A stretch of DNA of 64,000 nucleotides, taken from assembly GCA_913774715.1 (NCBI GenBank), contig CAJYHS010000049.1, positions 98,215 through 162,214 on the forward strand, written 5' to 3'. The position numbers and the translations under genes were made by a program. Below, piece after piece: positions 17,886 through 26,504 of this stretch. The DNA comes from an uncultured Siphonobacter sp. Lineage in GTDB: Bacteria > Bacteroidota > Bacteroidia > Cytophagales > Spirosomataceae. Each line of letters begins with the position of its first letter. Position 1 is the first letter of the stretch. Below the pieces are notes generated by a model. That model saw only the letters and a list, made by a program, of their open reading frames with translations. It did not search any database and was not told the origin of the DNA.

Positions 17886-18076
17886 GATTTAAATAAGGTT
17901 AAGGTGAATTTGAATAGCAAATAATTGACAATTAATAAGCCACTGAATCCAACGACACCTAGCACAACGAACGTGTTGGATGCTTTCGAAAGCCATTCAA
18001 AAATCCAGGTGATTGCATATAGATCTAATGCAATAAATAGGGGTATTAAAAATAGCAAATAGGTTTTTCCATTCAT
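17882..18076 (-). CDS. Small two-helix membrane protein
   Basis: 64 residues with two hydrophobic helices (about residues 6-28 and 36-58) and no other features. Its stop overlaps the start of the SPFH gene by 4 bases, so the two are translationally coupled and likely work together at the membrane. A -7-like TACATTTG lies at 18125-18118. No known family recognised. Confidence 0.65.
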   Translation of the reverse strand: MNGKTYLLFLIPLFIALDLYAITWIFEWLSKASNTFVVLGVVGFSGLLIVNYLLFKFTLTLFKS

Positions 18077-18263
18077 ACAGACGTTGCCTCTATCAACTTG
18101 GTTTATAGAAGTTTATACAAATGTACAGGGATATACAGTGTGAATGTAAGCTATTGTGATGAGCGTAAAAAGAAAGAATCTGTTCGGTAAATAGATGGGA
18201 TGAAATGCAATACTAACAAAACAGAATAGAAATGAAAAAAGAATTATATATATAATAAATATT

Positions 18264-18293
18264 GATGTCCCGAATGGTAAAAATCAGGACATC
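18264..18293 (-). terminator. Hairpin after the pentapeptide gene
   Basis: GATGTCC / GGACATC arms (7 bp) with a 16-base interior, 12 bases beyond the stop. The downstream minus-strand bases are AATATTTATTA, so it is a modest terminator. Confidence 0.45.
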
Positions 18294-18305
18294 AGAGTAA
18301 AAAAA

Positions 18306-18884
18306 CTAACCAATTTTTAAATCATACTTACGTAATAAGCCAGCCAGACCTTCAGTAGAAAATCTAGCTTTTTTAACCACGTTTCTTTCCGGATCAATTG
18401 TGAAGTTATAGGCGGTTAAAAAGTTAACCTGATCCAGTTTTGTTTGTGAAAATACGGCGTTCTCCAGGTCACAGTTTTGGAAGTTGCTACCTGTTAATAT
18501 ACACGCTGAAAAGTCTACACTTTTCAATGAACAATCATCAAAAAGTGTTTTAAGCATCTTTTTATTACTAAAAAGAGCAAAGTCTAATTTACATTTTTTA
18601 AAAGTTACGTTAAAGAAGCCACTTTCACAGGTACTAAAGTTGACTCCAATCAATTTACAGTCGTCAAAGATTATGGTGTTTAATACGGACCTATTTAGTG
18701 GTAACATCGCCATATTACAACTTACAAAGGTACAATCAGTAAAACGATTGGACGAAAAGTTACTTTCAGAAAAATCGCATTGCTTAAAAACACAGTTTTC
18801 GAACTCTTTATTCCGGATTTCCTGTCCTGAGAACGTTACTTTTTCAAAAATCTCGTCCTGATAAAAATCTAAGTCCATTTTCAA
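18306..18884 (-). CDS. Pentapeptide-repeat protein
   Basis: 192 residues made mostly of A(D/N)LxX-type five-residue repeats (FENCVFKQCDFSESNFSSNRFTDC-like units, read in short runs such as CDFSESNF, CKLIGVNF, SLKSVDFSAC, GSNFQNCDL), which fold as a right-handed quadrilateral beta-helix. No signal peptide. Some family members mimic DNA and protect gyrase (Qnr/MfpA type), but many have other roles and nothing here decides. Monocistronic. Confidence 0.85.
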   Translation of the reverse strand: MKMDLDFYQDEIFEKVTFSGQEIRNKEFENCVFKQCDFSESNFSSNRFTDCTFVSCNMAMLPLNRSVLNTIIFDDCKLIGVNFSTCESGFFNVTFKKCKLDFALFSNKKMLKTLFDDCSLKSVDFSACILTGSNFQNCDLENAVFSQTKLDQVNFLTAYNFTIDPERNVVKKARFSTEGLAGLLRKYDLKIG

Positions 18885-18921
18885 ATTTTTTTTTTGAAGC
18901 TTCGCTTCATGAATGCCACAT

Positions 18922-18948
18922 AAAAAACCCGCAGCTAATTGCCGCGGG
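18922..18948 (-). terminator. Terminator of nrdB
   Basis: Minus-strand hairpin CCCGC / GCGGG followed by TTTTTT, 27 bases after the nrdB stop. Confidence 0.8.
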
Positions 18949-18975
18949 CCTTATCATATCATATATAGGGATTTC

Positions 18976-19968
18976 CTAGAAGTCTTCGTCTAACGCAAAT
19001 TTGTTAGCGTCTTTCTCCTGTTGGTTGGCCATAACGCCAGCTTTCTGGTACTCACCCACGCGTTTTTCGAAGAAGTTGGTTTTGCCTTGCAGCGAAATCA
19101 TTTCCATGAAATCAAAAGGGTTTGTCGCATTAAACTGCTTCTCTAATCCTAAAGATAGTAACAGACGGTCAGCGACGAATTCAATGTATTGATTCATCAG
19201 CGTCGCGTTCATACCGATCAGAGAAACGGGCAGGGCATCCGTTACGAATTCTTTCTCAATAGCTACGGCATCCAAAATGATTTCGTATACCCGTTCTTTA
19301 GGTAACTTGTTCACAATGTGGCTGGTGTAAAGCATACACGCAAAGTCACAGTGGAGTCCTTCATCGCGTGAGATCAGCTCATTGGAGAAAGACAGACCGG
19401 GCATCAGGCCGCGTTTTTTTAACCAGAAGATTGAGCAGAACGAGCCGGAGAAGAAGATACCTTCTACGGCGGCAAAGGCGATCAGACGTTCAGCGAAGTT
19501 GTCACTGTCAATCCAGCGTAAAGCCCATTCGGCTTTTTTCTGCACGCACTCGATGGTATCAATTGCCCGAAGCATTTTATCTTTCTCGGTCGGGTTCTTG
19601 ATATAGGTATCAATCAGAAGTGAATACGTTTCTGAGTGAATATTTTCCATCATTACCTGAAAACCATAAAAGCATTTCGCTTCGGCGTACTGCACTTCGC
19701 TTAGGAAGTTCACCGCCAGGTTCTCGTTAACGATACCATCAGAAGCGGCGAAGAACGCCAGTACGTGAGAGATGAAGTGACGTTCGCCGTCGTTGAGATT
19801 TTCCCAGTCTTTCAGATCCTGGCCCAGGTCAATTTCCTCGGCTGTCCAGAAAGAAGCTTCGTGCTTTTTGTACATTTCCCAGATGTCATGATGCTTAATG
19901 GGAAACAGAACAAATCGCATCGGATCTTCTGTCAAAAGCGGTTCATTTCCAATGTGCTCCTGAGCCAT
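18976..19968 (-). CDS. nrdB: Ribonucleotide reductase class Ia beta subunit
   Basis: Small (radical-carrying) subunit that activates NrdA for making deoxyribonucleotides. 330 residues. Diiron ligands and radical tyrosine are visible: Asp77 (FAASDG), Glu108, His111 and Tyr115 in MENIHSETY, then Glu169 (AAVEGIFF), Glu203 and His206 ([10 protein letters not shown]). The sequence follows the eukaryote-like R2 type ([27 protein letters not shown]) and ends with an acidic DEDF tail that docks on the large subunit. nrdA is not adjacent: the upstream neighbour is nagA behind a terminator. Confidence 0.96.
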   Translation of the reverse strand: MAQEHIGNEPLLTEDPMRFVLFPIKHHDIWEMYKKHEASFWTAEEIDLGQDLKDWENLNDGERHFISHVLAFFAASDGIVNENLAVNFLSEVQYAEAKCFYGFQVMMENIHSETYSLLIDTYIKNPTEKDKMLRAIDTIECVQKKAEWALRWIDSDNFAERLIAFAAVEGIFFSGSFCSIFWLKKRGLMPGLSFSNELISRDEGLHCDFACMLYTSHIVNKLPKERVYEIILDAVAIEKEFVTDALPVSLIGMNATLMNQYIEFVADRLLLSLGLEKQFNATNPFDFMEMISLQGKTNFFEKRVGEYQKAGVMANQQEKDANKFALDEDF

Positions 19969-20070
19969 AATGGATTATAATTTTTTGGTTATGATTTAAA
20001 GTGGGACTTCGGGCGAGTGACCGTAACGTAGGGGTAACTCGCTGAAAACCAAATTCTACTAATAGACAGC

Positions 20071-20097
20071 AAAAACGGCCCGACCGGGGCCGCTTTT
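20071..20097 (-). terminator. Terminator of nagA
   Basis: CGGCCC (20076-20081) and GGGCCG (20087-20092), a GC-rich stem with loop GACCG. On the minus strand it is followed by TTTTTGCTG. It lies about 160 bases beyond the nagA stop and upstream of nrdB. Confidence 0.7.
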
Positions 20098-20256
20098 GTT
20101 TGACCAGCTCAATTTTTTGAGTCAGTACTTCAACAAAATTAAGGGTTTCGACGGGTGATGCAAGGAATTTTTGAAAGAAGAAAACGACTTTTCAGGGAAC
20201 CTTTTTATAACATTCGTTAAGCGTGGCGATTAAGATGAAATAACGTTTAAGAAAAT

Positions 20257-21378
20257 TCAAAGGCGAGTAAATTTTCCTTCCGTGTGGTATCCCTGCATGC
20301 AGAGGTTTTCATCAAAGAAGATAAAACTAGCGTCGTATCCTGCCGCCAATCGGCCTAACGAATGATCTTTGCCAATGATTTGAGCGGGATAGAGAGAGGC
20401 CATGCGTAAAGCTTCTTCCAAGGAAATGCCAACTTTGGTAACGCAATTACTTACCGCTTCGATGAGCGTTAACGATGAACCGGATAAGGTCCCGTTTTCA
20501 TCTTCAAAACGTTGGCGTTCGGGGTTGATCACGAATGAATATTCCCCGCGATTGTCTTCCGTTACAGCATCGGTAATAAGAAAGAGCCGATCTCCCATTA
20601 GCTTCTTGGCAATCCGAATACTGGCAAAATCTACGTGAATACCGTCGGCAATGATACTGGCCCGAACGGAAGAATCCAGCGTAGCTCCTAGTAAGCCCGG
20701 CTCCCGACTGGTAAAAGCCGACATCGCATTGAACAAATGCGTTACGAGTCCAATACCTTGGTTAAAAGCCTGGATAGCTTCGTTATAGGTAGCATCAGAG
20801 TGCCCCGCCGAAAGGATAATAGGACTGGCTAACAACCATTCCAATACTTCCGGGGCGGCTTCTTCTGGAGCCAGCGTTAGGTAGAGGGGTAAATCACCTG
20901 CGGCTTCAACCAATTCTTGCAGCTCAGCGATAGTTGCTTTTCGAATGTATTGCAGTAAATGAGCTCCTTTTTTGACAGGATTAAAGTAAGGGCCTTCCAA
21001 GTGCAGCCCTACTAAGCCGGCTCCACCCTGTTGCCGGTACGTCCGACAGGCCTGAATAGCCGCCAGCATACCCGTTAAGGGGCCCGTATGGTAGGTAATC
21101 TGGAAATGCGTAGTGCCGCCTTTTAAGTGCTGCTCGTACGTTTTCCGGATGGTTTCGGGGGTAGGTTCCGTAGTAAATAATGCTCCCTGACCGCCATAAA
21201 CCTGAAGTTCAATCAATCCCGGTGCAATGATGCCATTGGAGCAGTCGATTATCTCCGCTCCTTCGGGAATCGTTTCCTGAATACCCCGGATGATTTTACC
21301 ATCCGTAATAAGGTATTGATTGTCGATAAATTCGGAACCCGTAAAGACGCGGGCATTTTTAAAAGCAAAGAGGCTCAT
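20257..21378 (-). CDS. nagA: N-acetylglucosamine-6-phosphate deacetylase
   Basis: Cytoplasmic amidohydrolase giving glucosamine-6-P plus acetate, in amino-sugar catabolism and cell-wall recycling. 373 residues. Metal ligands: Glu128 in HLEGPYF, His193 in SAGHSDA and His214 in THLFNAM; the catalytic acid is Asp270 in LITDA. The first metal motif reads IELQVYGG rather than HxH, as in the single-metal E. coli enzyme, so this is not a defect. No nagB or kinase is adjacent. The gene is followed by its own terminator. Confidence 0.93.
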   Translation of the reverse strand: MSLFAFKNARVFTGSEFIDNQYLITDGKIIRGIQETIPEGAEIIDCSNGIIAPGLIELQVYGGQGALFTTEPTPETIRKTYEQHLKGGTTHFQITYHTGPLTGMLAAIQACRTYRQQGGAGLVGLHLEGPYFNPVKKGAHLLQYIRKATIAELQELVEAAGDLPLYLTLAPEEAAPEVLEWLLASPIILSAGHSDATYNEAIQAFNQGIGLVTHLFNAMSAFTSREPGLLGATLDSSVRASIIADGIHVDFASIRIAKKLMGDRLFLITDAVTEDNRGEYSFVINPERQRFEDENGTLSGSSLTLIEAVSNCVTKVGISLEEALRMASLYPAQIIGKDHSLGRLAAGYDASFIFFDENLCMQGYHTEGKFTRL

Positions 21379-21434
21379 AACGTATGACGTTGAGCCTCAA
21401 AGAAAAGTATTGTTAATGACTTTTGATTCAGTCC

Positions 21435-21635
21435 TTAGAAAATAATATACAATAACCAGGTCATAAAGCTAATCCAAAGTAAAGCACCGGCGGGTAGGGC
21501 AACGAACCAAACGAAGAGGTTTAACCAGTTATACTTCACCTTTTTTCTACTCTTCAAAACGGGTGTTACCAGCTTTGATGGTACATCTAAATTAGCAGAC
21601 TTGTAATTTACGAAACTGATAGGTGCTAATACCAT
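21435..21635 (-). CDS. Small membrane protein
   Basis: 66 residues: a polar first half with basic KSRKKVKYNW, then a hydrophobic hairpin (LFVWFVALPAGALLWISFMTWLLYIIF). Composition and a clean ATG suggest a real gene. It lies 56 bases upstream of nagA on the same strand. No family recognised. Confidence 0.5.
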   Translation of the reverse strand: MVLAPISFVNYKSANLDVPSKLVTPVLKSRKKVKYNWLNLFVWFVALPAGALLWISFMTWLLYIIF

Positions 21636-21903
21636 GATCGGTAGTGTTTAAAGAATTGTGAACCCGTTTTGATAGAACAAGATTAGCTCCTTTTGCGACC
21701 TTGGAGGCTCAAGCTTCGATGAATTGTAACTTTTGCCTGCCGAATGTCAATATTTAAAGGTATAACGAATTTAATAATAGGCTTATTTCTTTATAATATG
21801 ACATTATTGTAATAATTAACAAATGATGTGTGAAATTAATAACCTGATTACTAGATAGATATACAAATAGGAAAGAATTATAACAAAACAAAGAAAATGA
21901 AAC

Positions 21904-23664
21904 TTATTTAATGGATTTTACAGGACTAAGCATAGAAATACCCACTTCATTGAAGGCTTCAATAGCGAAAAAATAAGGTACCTCAACGCTAAGAGCTCTT
22001 AATTCCAGGGAGGTTGGCTGATCGGCCCAGATTTGATAGGTTTGGTACAGTTTATCGGGAGCAATGCCCCAGCGAATGTTATACCCCACGGCTCCTGGCA
22101 CCTTTTCCCAACGGATATCTACATTACGCTGATCTTGCTGACGGACAATGCTTAAACCCGTCGGGGTGGCAGGCAATTTACCCGGCGTATTACCAAAGAT
22201 TCGAACGTCACTGATTGCTAGATGAGGACCGGCCGTGTAGATATGTTCGTATCTGAGGTAACGAGTCCGCACGGGCTGAGAAAGGGCCACATACGCACAG
22301 GCCCGGTCGCGTTTGGGTTCTTTGGATACGTCTGTTAGAACTTCCCAGCGTTTTCCATCCTTGGAGTGTAGAAGTTTAAACTGCGTATAAACCGTCGAAT
22401 CACTGTTGTATACGTTGTTTTTATAATCAGTATAATTGATTTGAATAGCCTTTACGTCACTTTCGTGCTGAAGATCTACGGTCAGCCATTCGCCGGGTTT
22501 ATTATGCTGGGCAACCCAGAAGGTTCGCGGGTTTTCATCCGTAACTAAATGAGCTCTAAGGGTATCTTTGGTAGAGGAAGCCGTAACGGGTTTCTTGTAA
22601 GATAGTAACATCCAACCCGTGAAAAGATCGTCTTTATTCTGCCATTTTTGGGTAGGCAGGTAATGAGGAAAATCGCCAAAACGCGTGTTTGCGAACATCT
22701 GATCATCGGAATCAAAACCCGCCGGGAACATCGCAATGCGTCGTTCCATAGCCCAGTTTAAGCCAATCCAGGGAGTACCGGTATTCCAGTAGTTCCCGTG
22801 AATATCCTGAAATGTATTGCCGTGCCCCGCTCCGTTCATGAAGCCGCCGGGTTTGTAGGAAATGGGGTTATAGGGAGCATATTCCCAAGGACCGAGCGGG
22901 TCCTTACCCACGTAAGTTCCGGTGGCATAGACGTTATATTCCGTTCCCGGAGCTCCGTATTGCAGGTAATATTTTTTGTTATGCTTGGTCATCCAGGCTC
23001 CCTCTACGAAGGGTTTCATCAGGTCAGCATGATTCGGACCAAAGCGTTCCCAGCCGTGTTTCCAGGGATCAAGCCAGAACATGGATTGGTAAGGGCCTGC
23101 GTAGGTTAATCGACGTTTATGGTCCAGCTCGGCTCCGAAAATGGGATACACATTCGAAGAACCCCAATACATAAACCAGCGGTCGGTATCGTCGTCGTGG
23201 AAAATGGCGGGATCCCAAGGACCAATGTCTTTGGGTAACCGGGGTAGCCAGCGATTGTAGAACTGCAACTTTCCCTTTTCCGGCTCCACGGAATAAAGAA
23301 TGGGGCGTTGTTCAAACGTAGATTGAAACAGAAAAAGCGTGTCGTTCACTGAAAGAGCCGCTGGAGCACACATATCTTCAAAAGGCCATTTATCGGGAGT
23401 AATAAATTTCCAGTTGGAAAGGTCTTTGGAATGCCAGTAACCCCCAGAGATGGTCACGAAAATGTAATACTCACCCTTATGATTCACAATAACCGGATCG
23501 GCTCCTGAACGGTAGGAAATCTTTTCATTCATCTGTTCGAAATTGTACCGATACCCAAGGTCCATAGGGTTACAATACGTTAATTGCCCAAAAGAAGAAA
23601 AGGAGCAGCAAAGCAATAACACGTAAAACAGATTTTTTAGAAGCAAACGAAGGATACTGTTCAT
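21904..23664 (-). CDS. Secreted family 43 glycoside hydrolase with discoidin-like and Fn3 domains
   Basis: 586 residues. Signal peptide to about residue 26 (CCSFSSFGQ), then a five-bladed GH43 propeller to about residue 330 with general base Asp in SGADPVIV, pKa modulator Asp in GPWDPAIFHD and proton donor Glu in FVEGAWM. A discoidin/F5/8C-type carbohydrate-binding region follows (about 345-490; DENPRTFWVAQHN, WLTVDLQHES, RTRYLRYEH), and a fibronectin type III domain closes the protein (about 500-586). GH43 members release xylose or arabinose from hemicellulose. With the GH67 enzyme it points to xylan side-chain and backbone processing. No SusC/D pair is adjacent. Confidence 0.9.
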   Translation of the reverse strand: MNSILRLLLKNLFYVLLLCCSFSSFGQLTYCNPMDLGYRYNFEQMNEKISYRSGADPVIVNHKGEYYIFVTISGGYWHSKDLSNWKFITPDKWPFEDMCAPAALSVNDTLFLFQSTFEQRPILYSVEPEKGKLQFYNRWLPRLPKDIGPWDPAIFHDDDTDRWFMYWGSSNVYPIFGAELDHKRRLTYAGPYQSMFWLDPWKHGWERFGPNHADLMKPFVEGAWMTKHNKKYYLQYGAPGTEYNVYATGTYVGKDPLGPWEYAPYNPISYKPGGFMNGAGHGNTFQDIHGNYWNTGTPWIGLNWAMERRIAMFPAGFDSDDQMFANTRFGDFPHYLPTQKWQNKDDLFTGWMLLSYKKPVTASSTKDTLRAHLVTDENPRTFWVAQHNKPGEWLTVDLQHESDVKAIQINYTDYKNNVYNSDSTVYTQFKLLHSKDGKRWEVLTDVSKEPKRDRACAYVALSQPVRTRYLRYEHIYTAGPHLAISDVRIFGNTPGKLPATPTGLSIVRQQDQRNVDIRWEKVPGAVGYNIRWGIAPDKLYQTYQIWADQPTSLELRALSVEVPYFFAIEAFNEVGISMLSPVKSIK

Positions 23665-23700
23665 AGCTGTTAATCAGTAATTTAATTGAAAATAGCACTT

Positions 23701-24384
23701 TTAGGTAGCCGAAGCAAGCGTCCAGATGTGTAATTCCTGACACCCATTTTCGAGTATTACCTGAGCACAGGCTTCCAGTGTTGAACCCGTAGTGACGACA
23801 TCATCAATTAAAGCAATTCGCTGCCCTTCTATAGCTGACTTGTTCAGGACCTCGAATACATTTTCAACGTTCTGAAAACGCTCTATTCGGGTTTTATTAG
23901 TCTGACTGGTAGTCGGGGTTACTTTTTTCAGCACGGTATCCTGCCAGGGAATGCCCGTAACTTCCGAAATTCCTTTCGCAATGCAATCACTTTGATTATA
24001 ACCCCGCTGACGAAGCCGACTTTCATGCAGAGGAACGGATAGTAAGAGATCCGCTGCAAGTCCAGCCGTTTTAATTTCTAAACCAAACAAACGCCCCAGC
24101 CACTCGCCCACTTCGGGCTGATTGTTATACTTGAGTTGATGGAGTAAATGCTGAACTTTTCCACCTTTTTGAAACTTCAGATAGGCGTGGGCAGTGGTAA
24201 TCCTGATTTTCCCGGCAAATTTTTCTTCGATGGTAGAGTGGCCCGTCAGGCAGCTTTTGGTACGGGGTAATTCGTAATGGCAGGTTGTGCAAATCAGGTA
24301 TTCGCCTTCAGCCAGGGCTTCCTGACAACTCAGACAGGTACGGGGAAAGAGAAGTGCCCAGAAGGCATGCCAGTAGCTTTTCAT
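23701..24384 (-). CDS. ComF family phosphoribosyltransferase-like protein
   Basis: 227 residues from the ATG at 24384. An N-terminal four-cysteine zinc finger (CLSC and CTTC) is followed by a phosphoribosyltransferase fold with the PRPP-loop motif IALIDDVVTTGSTLEAC near the C-terminus and a SVPLH-RxRGYNQS segment. This is the ComF/GntX pattern. ComF proteins are needed for uptake of single-stranded DNA in natural transformation. The gene stands alone, so a role in competence here is inferred from family only. Confidence 0.9.
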   Translation of the reverse strand: MKSYWHAFWALLFPRTCLSCQEALAEGEYLICTTCHYELPRTKSCLTGHSTIEEKFAGKIRITTAHAYLKFQKGGKVQHLLHQLKYNNQPEVGEWLGRLFGLEIKTAGLAADLLLSVPLHESRLRQRGYNQSDCIAKGISEVTGIPWQDTVLKKVTPTTSQTNKTRIERFQNVENVFEVLNKSAIEGQRIALIDDVVTTGSTLEACAQVILENGCQELHIWTLASAT

Positions 24385-24516
24385 GGTTGGGGTGAGTTTT
24401 TGGCTAACTTCGCCGTGGAAATGCAAAGGCAGATTACCACTGACTAAGTAATCCGAACCGGAAAATAGATAAGGTCGTTTTTCAAGCCATTACTTCAAGA
24501 TTAGCTAGTACTAAAG

Positions 24517-24870
24517 ATGTCACTCGTAGAACAATTTGACGAATACCGGGGCCGCATGAATGAACGCATTCTGGGCTCTGATAACCTGGTTATCAAACGA
24601 TTATTTAATCTGGATACGAATACGTATTCCGAAGGCGCCGTTTCCAGCAAAACCAAGGAAATGATTGGACTAGCCTGTTCGATGGTCTTACGCTGCGATG
24701 ATTGCGTAAAATATCACCTGGGTAAATGCTACGAACTGGGGGTTACTGAAGCCGAAATGCAGGAAGTGTTCTCCATTGCCACCGTTATTGGCGGGACGAT
24801 TGTGATTCCTCACTTACGGCGGGCGGTAGAGTACTGGGATGAATTGCAAAGCAGTAAAACCGAAGCCTAA
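24517..24870 (+). CDS. Carboxymuconolactone decarboxylase / AhpD-like protein
   Basis: 117 residues, all-helical CMD family. The redox motif is Cys60-x2-Cys63-x3-His67 (RCDDCVKYH), as in AhpD-like peroxidase or thiol-disulfide proteins rather than true decarboxylases. It overlaps the following gene by one base (TAATGA), so the two are co-translated. Probably part of oxidative-stress defence, an inference. Confidence 0.88.
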   Translation: MSLVEQFDEYRGRMNERILGSDNLVIKRLFNLDTNTYSEGAVSSKTKEMIGLACSMVLRCDDCVKYHLGKCYELGVTEAEMQEVFSIATVIGGTIVIPHLRRAVEYWDELQSSKTEA

Positions 24871-25208
24871 TGAAAGAAAAAGATCAGGAATGGGAAGCGT
24901 TGCTGGATCGGCTGGAAGGCATGATTGGCAAGCGGCCTAACGACTTAAACGGTGTTCTTTTTCTTATCGGCGTGCAGGAACTGGGCAAAGGCCATCAGTT
25001 TTTTACCAAAGAGCAGAAGCAGGATTTGATGCACATTGCAGTTTGTAAGGTATTGAGCTACAGTGGATATTACGAACTGGAAGGACTCGATGCCGAAGGC
25101 TGGCCGCACTGGAAACTAGCCAAGCCCTTGCCTTTCGTTGATTTATTAAGTCAGGAAGAATTGCTGAAACAGCACGTACTGGAATATTTCGAAAGAGAAC
25201 AGATTTAA
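24870..25208 (+). CDS. Conserved hypothetical protein paired with the CMD protein
   Basis: 112 residues, soluble and mostly helical, with a C-terminal acidic helix (QEELLKQHVLEYF). The start codon shares its A with the stop of the AhpD-like gene. No motif recognised. The central GKGHQFFTKEQKQDLMHIAVC segment looks like a conserved core. Role unknown, but tied to its partner by coupling. Confidence 0.75.
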   Translation: MKEKDQEWEALLDRLEGMIGKRPNDLNGVLFLIGVQELGKGHQFFTKEQKQDLMHIAVCKVLSYSGYYELEGLDAEGWPHWKLAKPLPFVDLLSQEELLKQHVLEYFEREQI

Positions 25209-25265
25209 CTATTGAAACCCTGCTGCTTTAAACGTGGCAGGGTTCGCTTCCCCTATCGTTTTTCT

Positions 25266-26027
25266 ATGAAACTGATTACCTATAATGTAAACGGCATTCG
25301 CTCGGCTTTAACCAAAGGCTTCGCGGAATGGCTGGAAAGTACCAATGCTGATGTGGTCGCTCTACAGGAGGTAAAATCGGACCAGAACCAGTTTGATAAT
25401 ACCATCTTTGAGAACATGGGGTATCAGTTGTACTGGCATCCGGCGGTGAAGAAAGGGTATTCGGGCGTTGCTTTGTTAACCAAGCATACGCCTAAGCACA
25501 TTGAATACGGCTGTGGTAATGAGATTTACGACTATGAAGGCCGAATTTTACGGGCTGATTTTGAAGATTTTTCCTTTATCAGTTTATACCTTCCTTCGGG
25601 GTCAAGTGGTGAACTGCGTCAGGCGTTCAAGATGGAATTTCTGCGTGATTTTCAGGATTATATCAACGAACTTAAAAAGGAAATCCCGAATCTGATTATT
25701 TCCGGGGACTATAACATCTGCCATCAGCCCATTGATATTCATAACCCTAAATCCAATGCGAATTCTTCGGGCTTTCTACCGGAAGAGCGGGCCTGGATGG
25801 GCAGTTTCCTCGAAAGCGGATTTATTGACTCTTTCCGGCATTTTCATCCCGAACCACATCAATACACCTGGTGGAGTTTTCGGGCCGGAGCACGGAGTAA
25901 AAATCTGGGCTGGCGGATTGATTACCAACTGGTTTCGGAACCCTTACGCGGCCGGCTGAAAGACGCCGCGATCTGGTCAGAAGTGAAGCATTCGGATCAT
26001 TGTCCGGTGATGCTGGAAATTGATTAA
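25266..26027 (+). CDS. xth: Exodeoxyribonuclease III / AP endonuclease
   Basis: 253 residues from the ATG at 25266 (MKLITYNVNGIRS); an in-frame start 54 bases upstream would add an unlikely Cys/Arg-rich tail. Base-excision repair enzyme cutting 5' of abasic sites with 3'-5' exonuclease activity. EEP-family motifs are intact: NVNGIR, LQEVKSD (metal Glu), SGDYNICH (Asp/Asn pair), WRIDYQL and the terminal SDHCPV (catalytic Asp-His). Its last 4 bases overlap the convergent DUF2085 gene, so no terminator separates them. Confidence 0.95.
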   Translation: MKLITYNVNGIRSALTKGFAEWLESTNADVVALQEVKSDQNQFDNTIFENMGYQLYWHPAVKKGYSGVALLTKHTPKHIEYGCGNEIYDYEGRILRADFEDFSFISLYLPSGSSGELRQAFKMEFLRDFQDYINELKKEIPNLIISGDYNICHQPIDIHNPKSNANSSGFLPEERAWMGSFLESGFIDSFRHFHPEPHQYTWWSFRAGARSKNLGWRIDYQLVSEPLRGRLKDAAIWSEVKHSDHCPVMLEID

Positions 26028-26359
26028 TAACTCGTAGTCGAAACGTACGATTGCAGAAATAAAGTTACCGTATACGCCAGCCAAAGAGCAAAACCGACGA
26101 TACCTATTCCACCAAGTAGTCCAGTAACGAATCGCAGAGGATTGGTGCTGGTTCTCCATTGCCAGTATTGGGTAAGACTATCAATGAGTAAAGGTACAAG
26201 TAATACAATTGCTCCGTAGGACACCCAGGGCCAGAAAATAAAAGCTAGCATCATCCCCAAACCATAGCCTGCATACAAACCTGTGCAGCGGGAACAAACG
26301 GGAAAGGGCTTTCCTTTCCAGAAAAAAGAGCGATCCGGGCGGCGGTGACACGCAAACAT
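26024..26359 (-). CDS. DUF2085 membrane protein
   Basis: 111 residues. Starts with the signature MFACHRRPDRSFFWKGKPFPVCSRC-like block (Cys/His followed by CSRCTGLY), typical of DUF2085, and has three hydrophobic segments (about 30-52, 55-75, 85-105). Members are small integral membrane proteins with a possible metal site at the Cys/His motif; function unknown. Convergent with xth, overlapping it by 4 bases. Confidence 0.85.
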   Translation of the reverse strand: MFACHRRPDRSFFWKGKPFPVCSRCTGLYAGYGLGMMLAFIFWPWVSYGAIVLLVPLLIDSLTQYWQWRTSTNPLRFVTGLLGGIGIVGFALWLAYTVTLFLQSYVSTTSY

Positions 26360-26504
26360 ACCGTAAATAGAAAGTAAAGGGTTTAGGACTGAATTACGTA
26401 TGAAATAGGCTTTTTCCTCAATTTTTTCTGATAAAAACGGAGATAAACCCTAAATTAATGCTGAAAAAGCTCTATATCGCTGAAGAATCTCATCCTTCTT
26501 TGCT

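Noticed and set aside
18976..19968. Eukaryote-like NrdB as evidence of gene transfer
   Set aside because: This R2 type is common in Bacteroidota, and no compositional difference from neighbours was noticed.
20257..21378. Apparent loss of the HxH metal motif in NagA
   Set aside because: E. coli NagA also lacks it; the other ligands are present, so the enzyme should be active.
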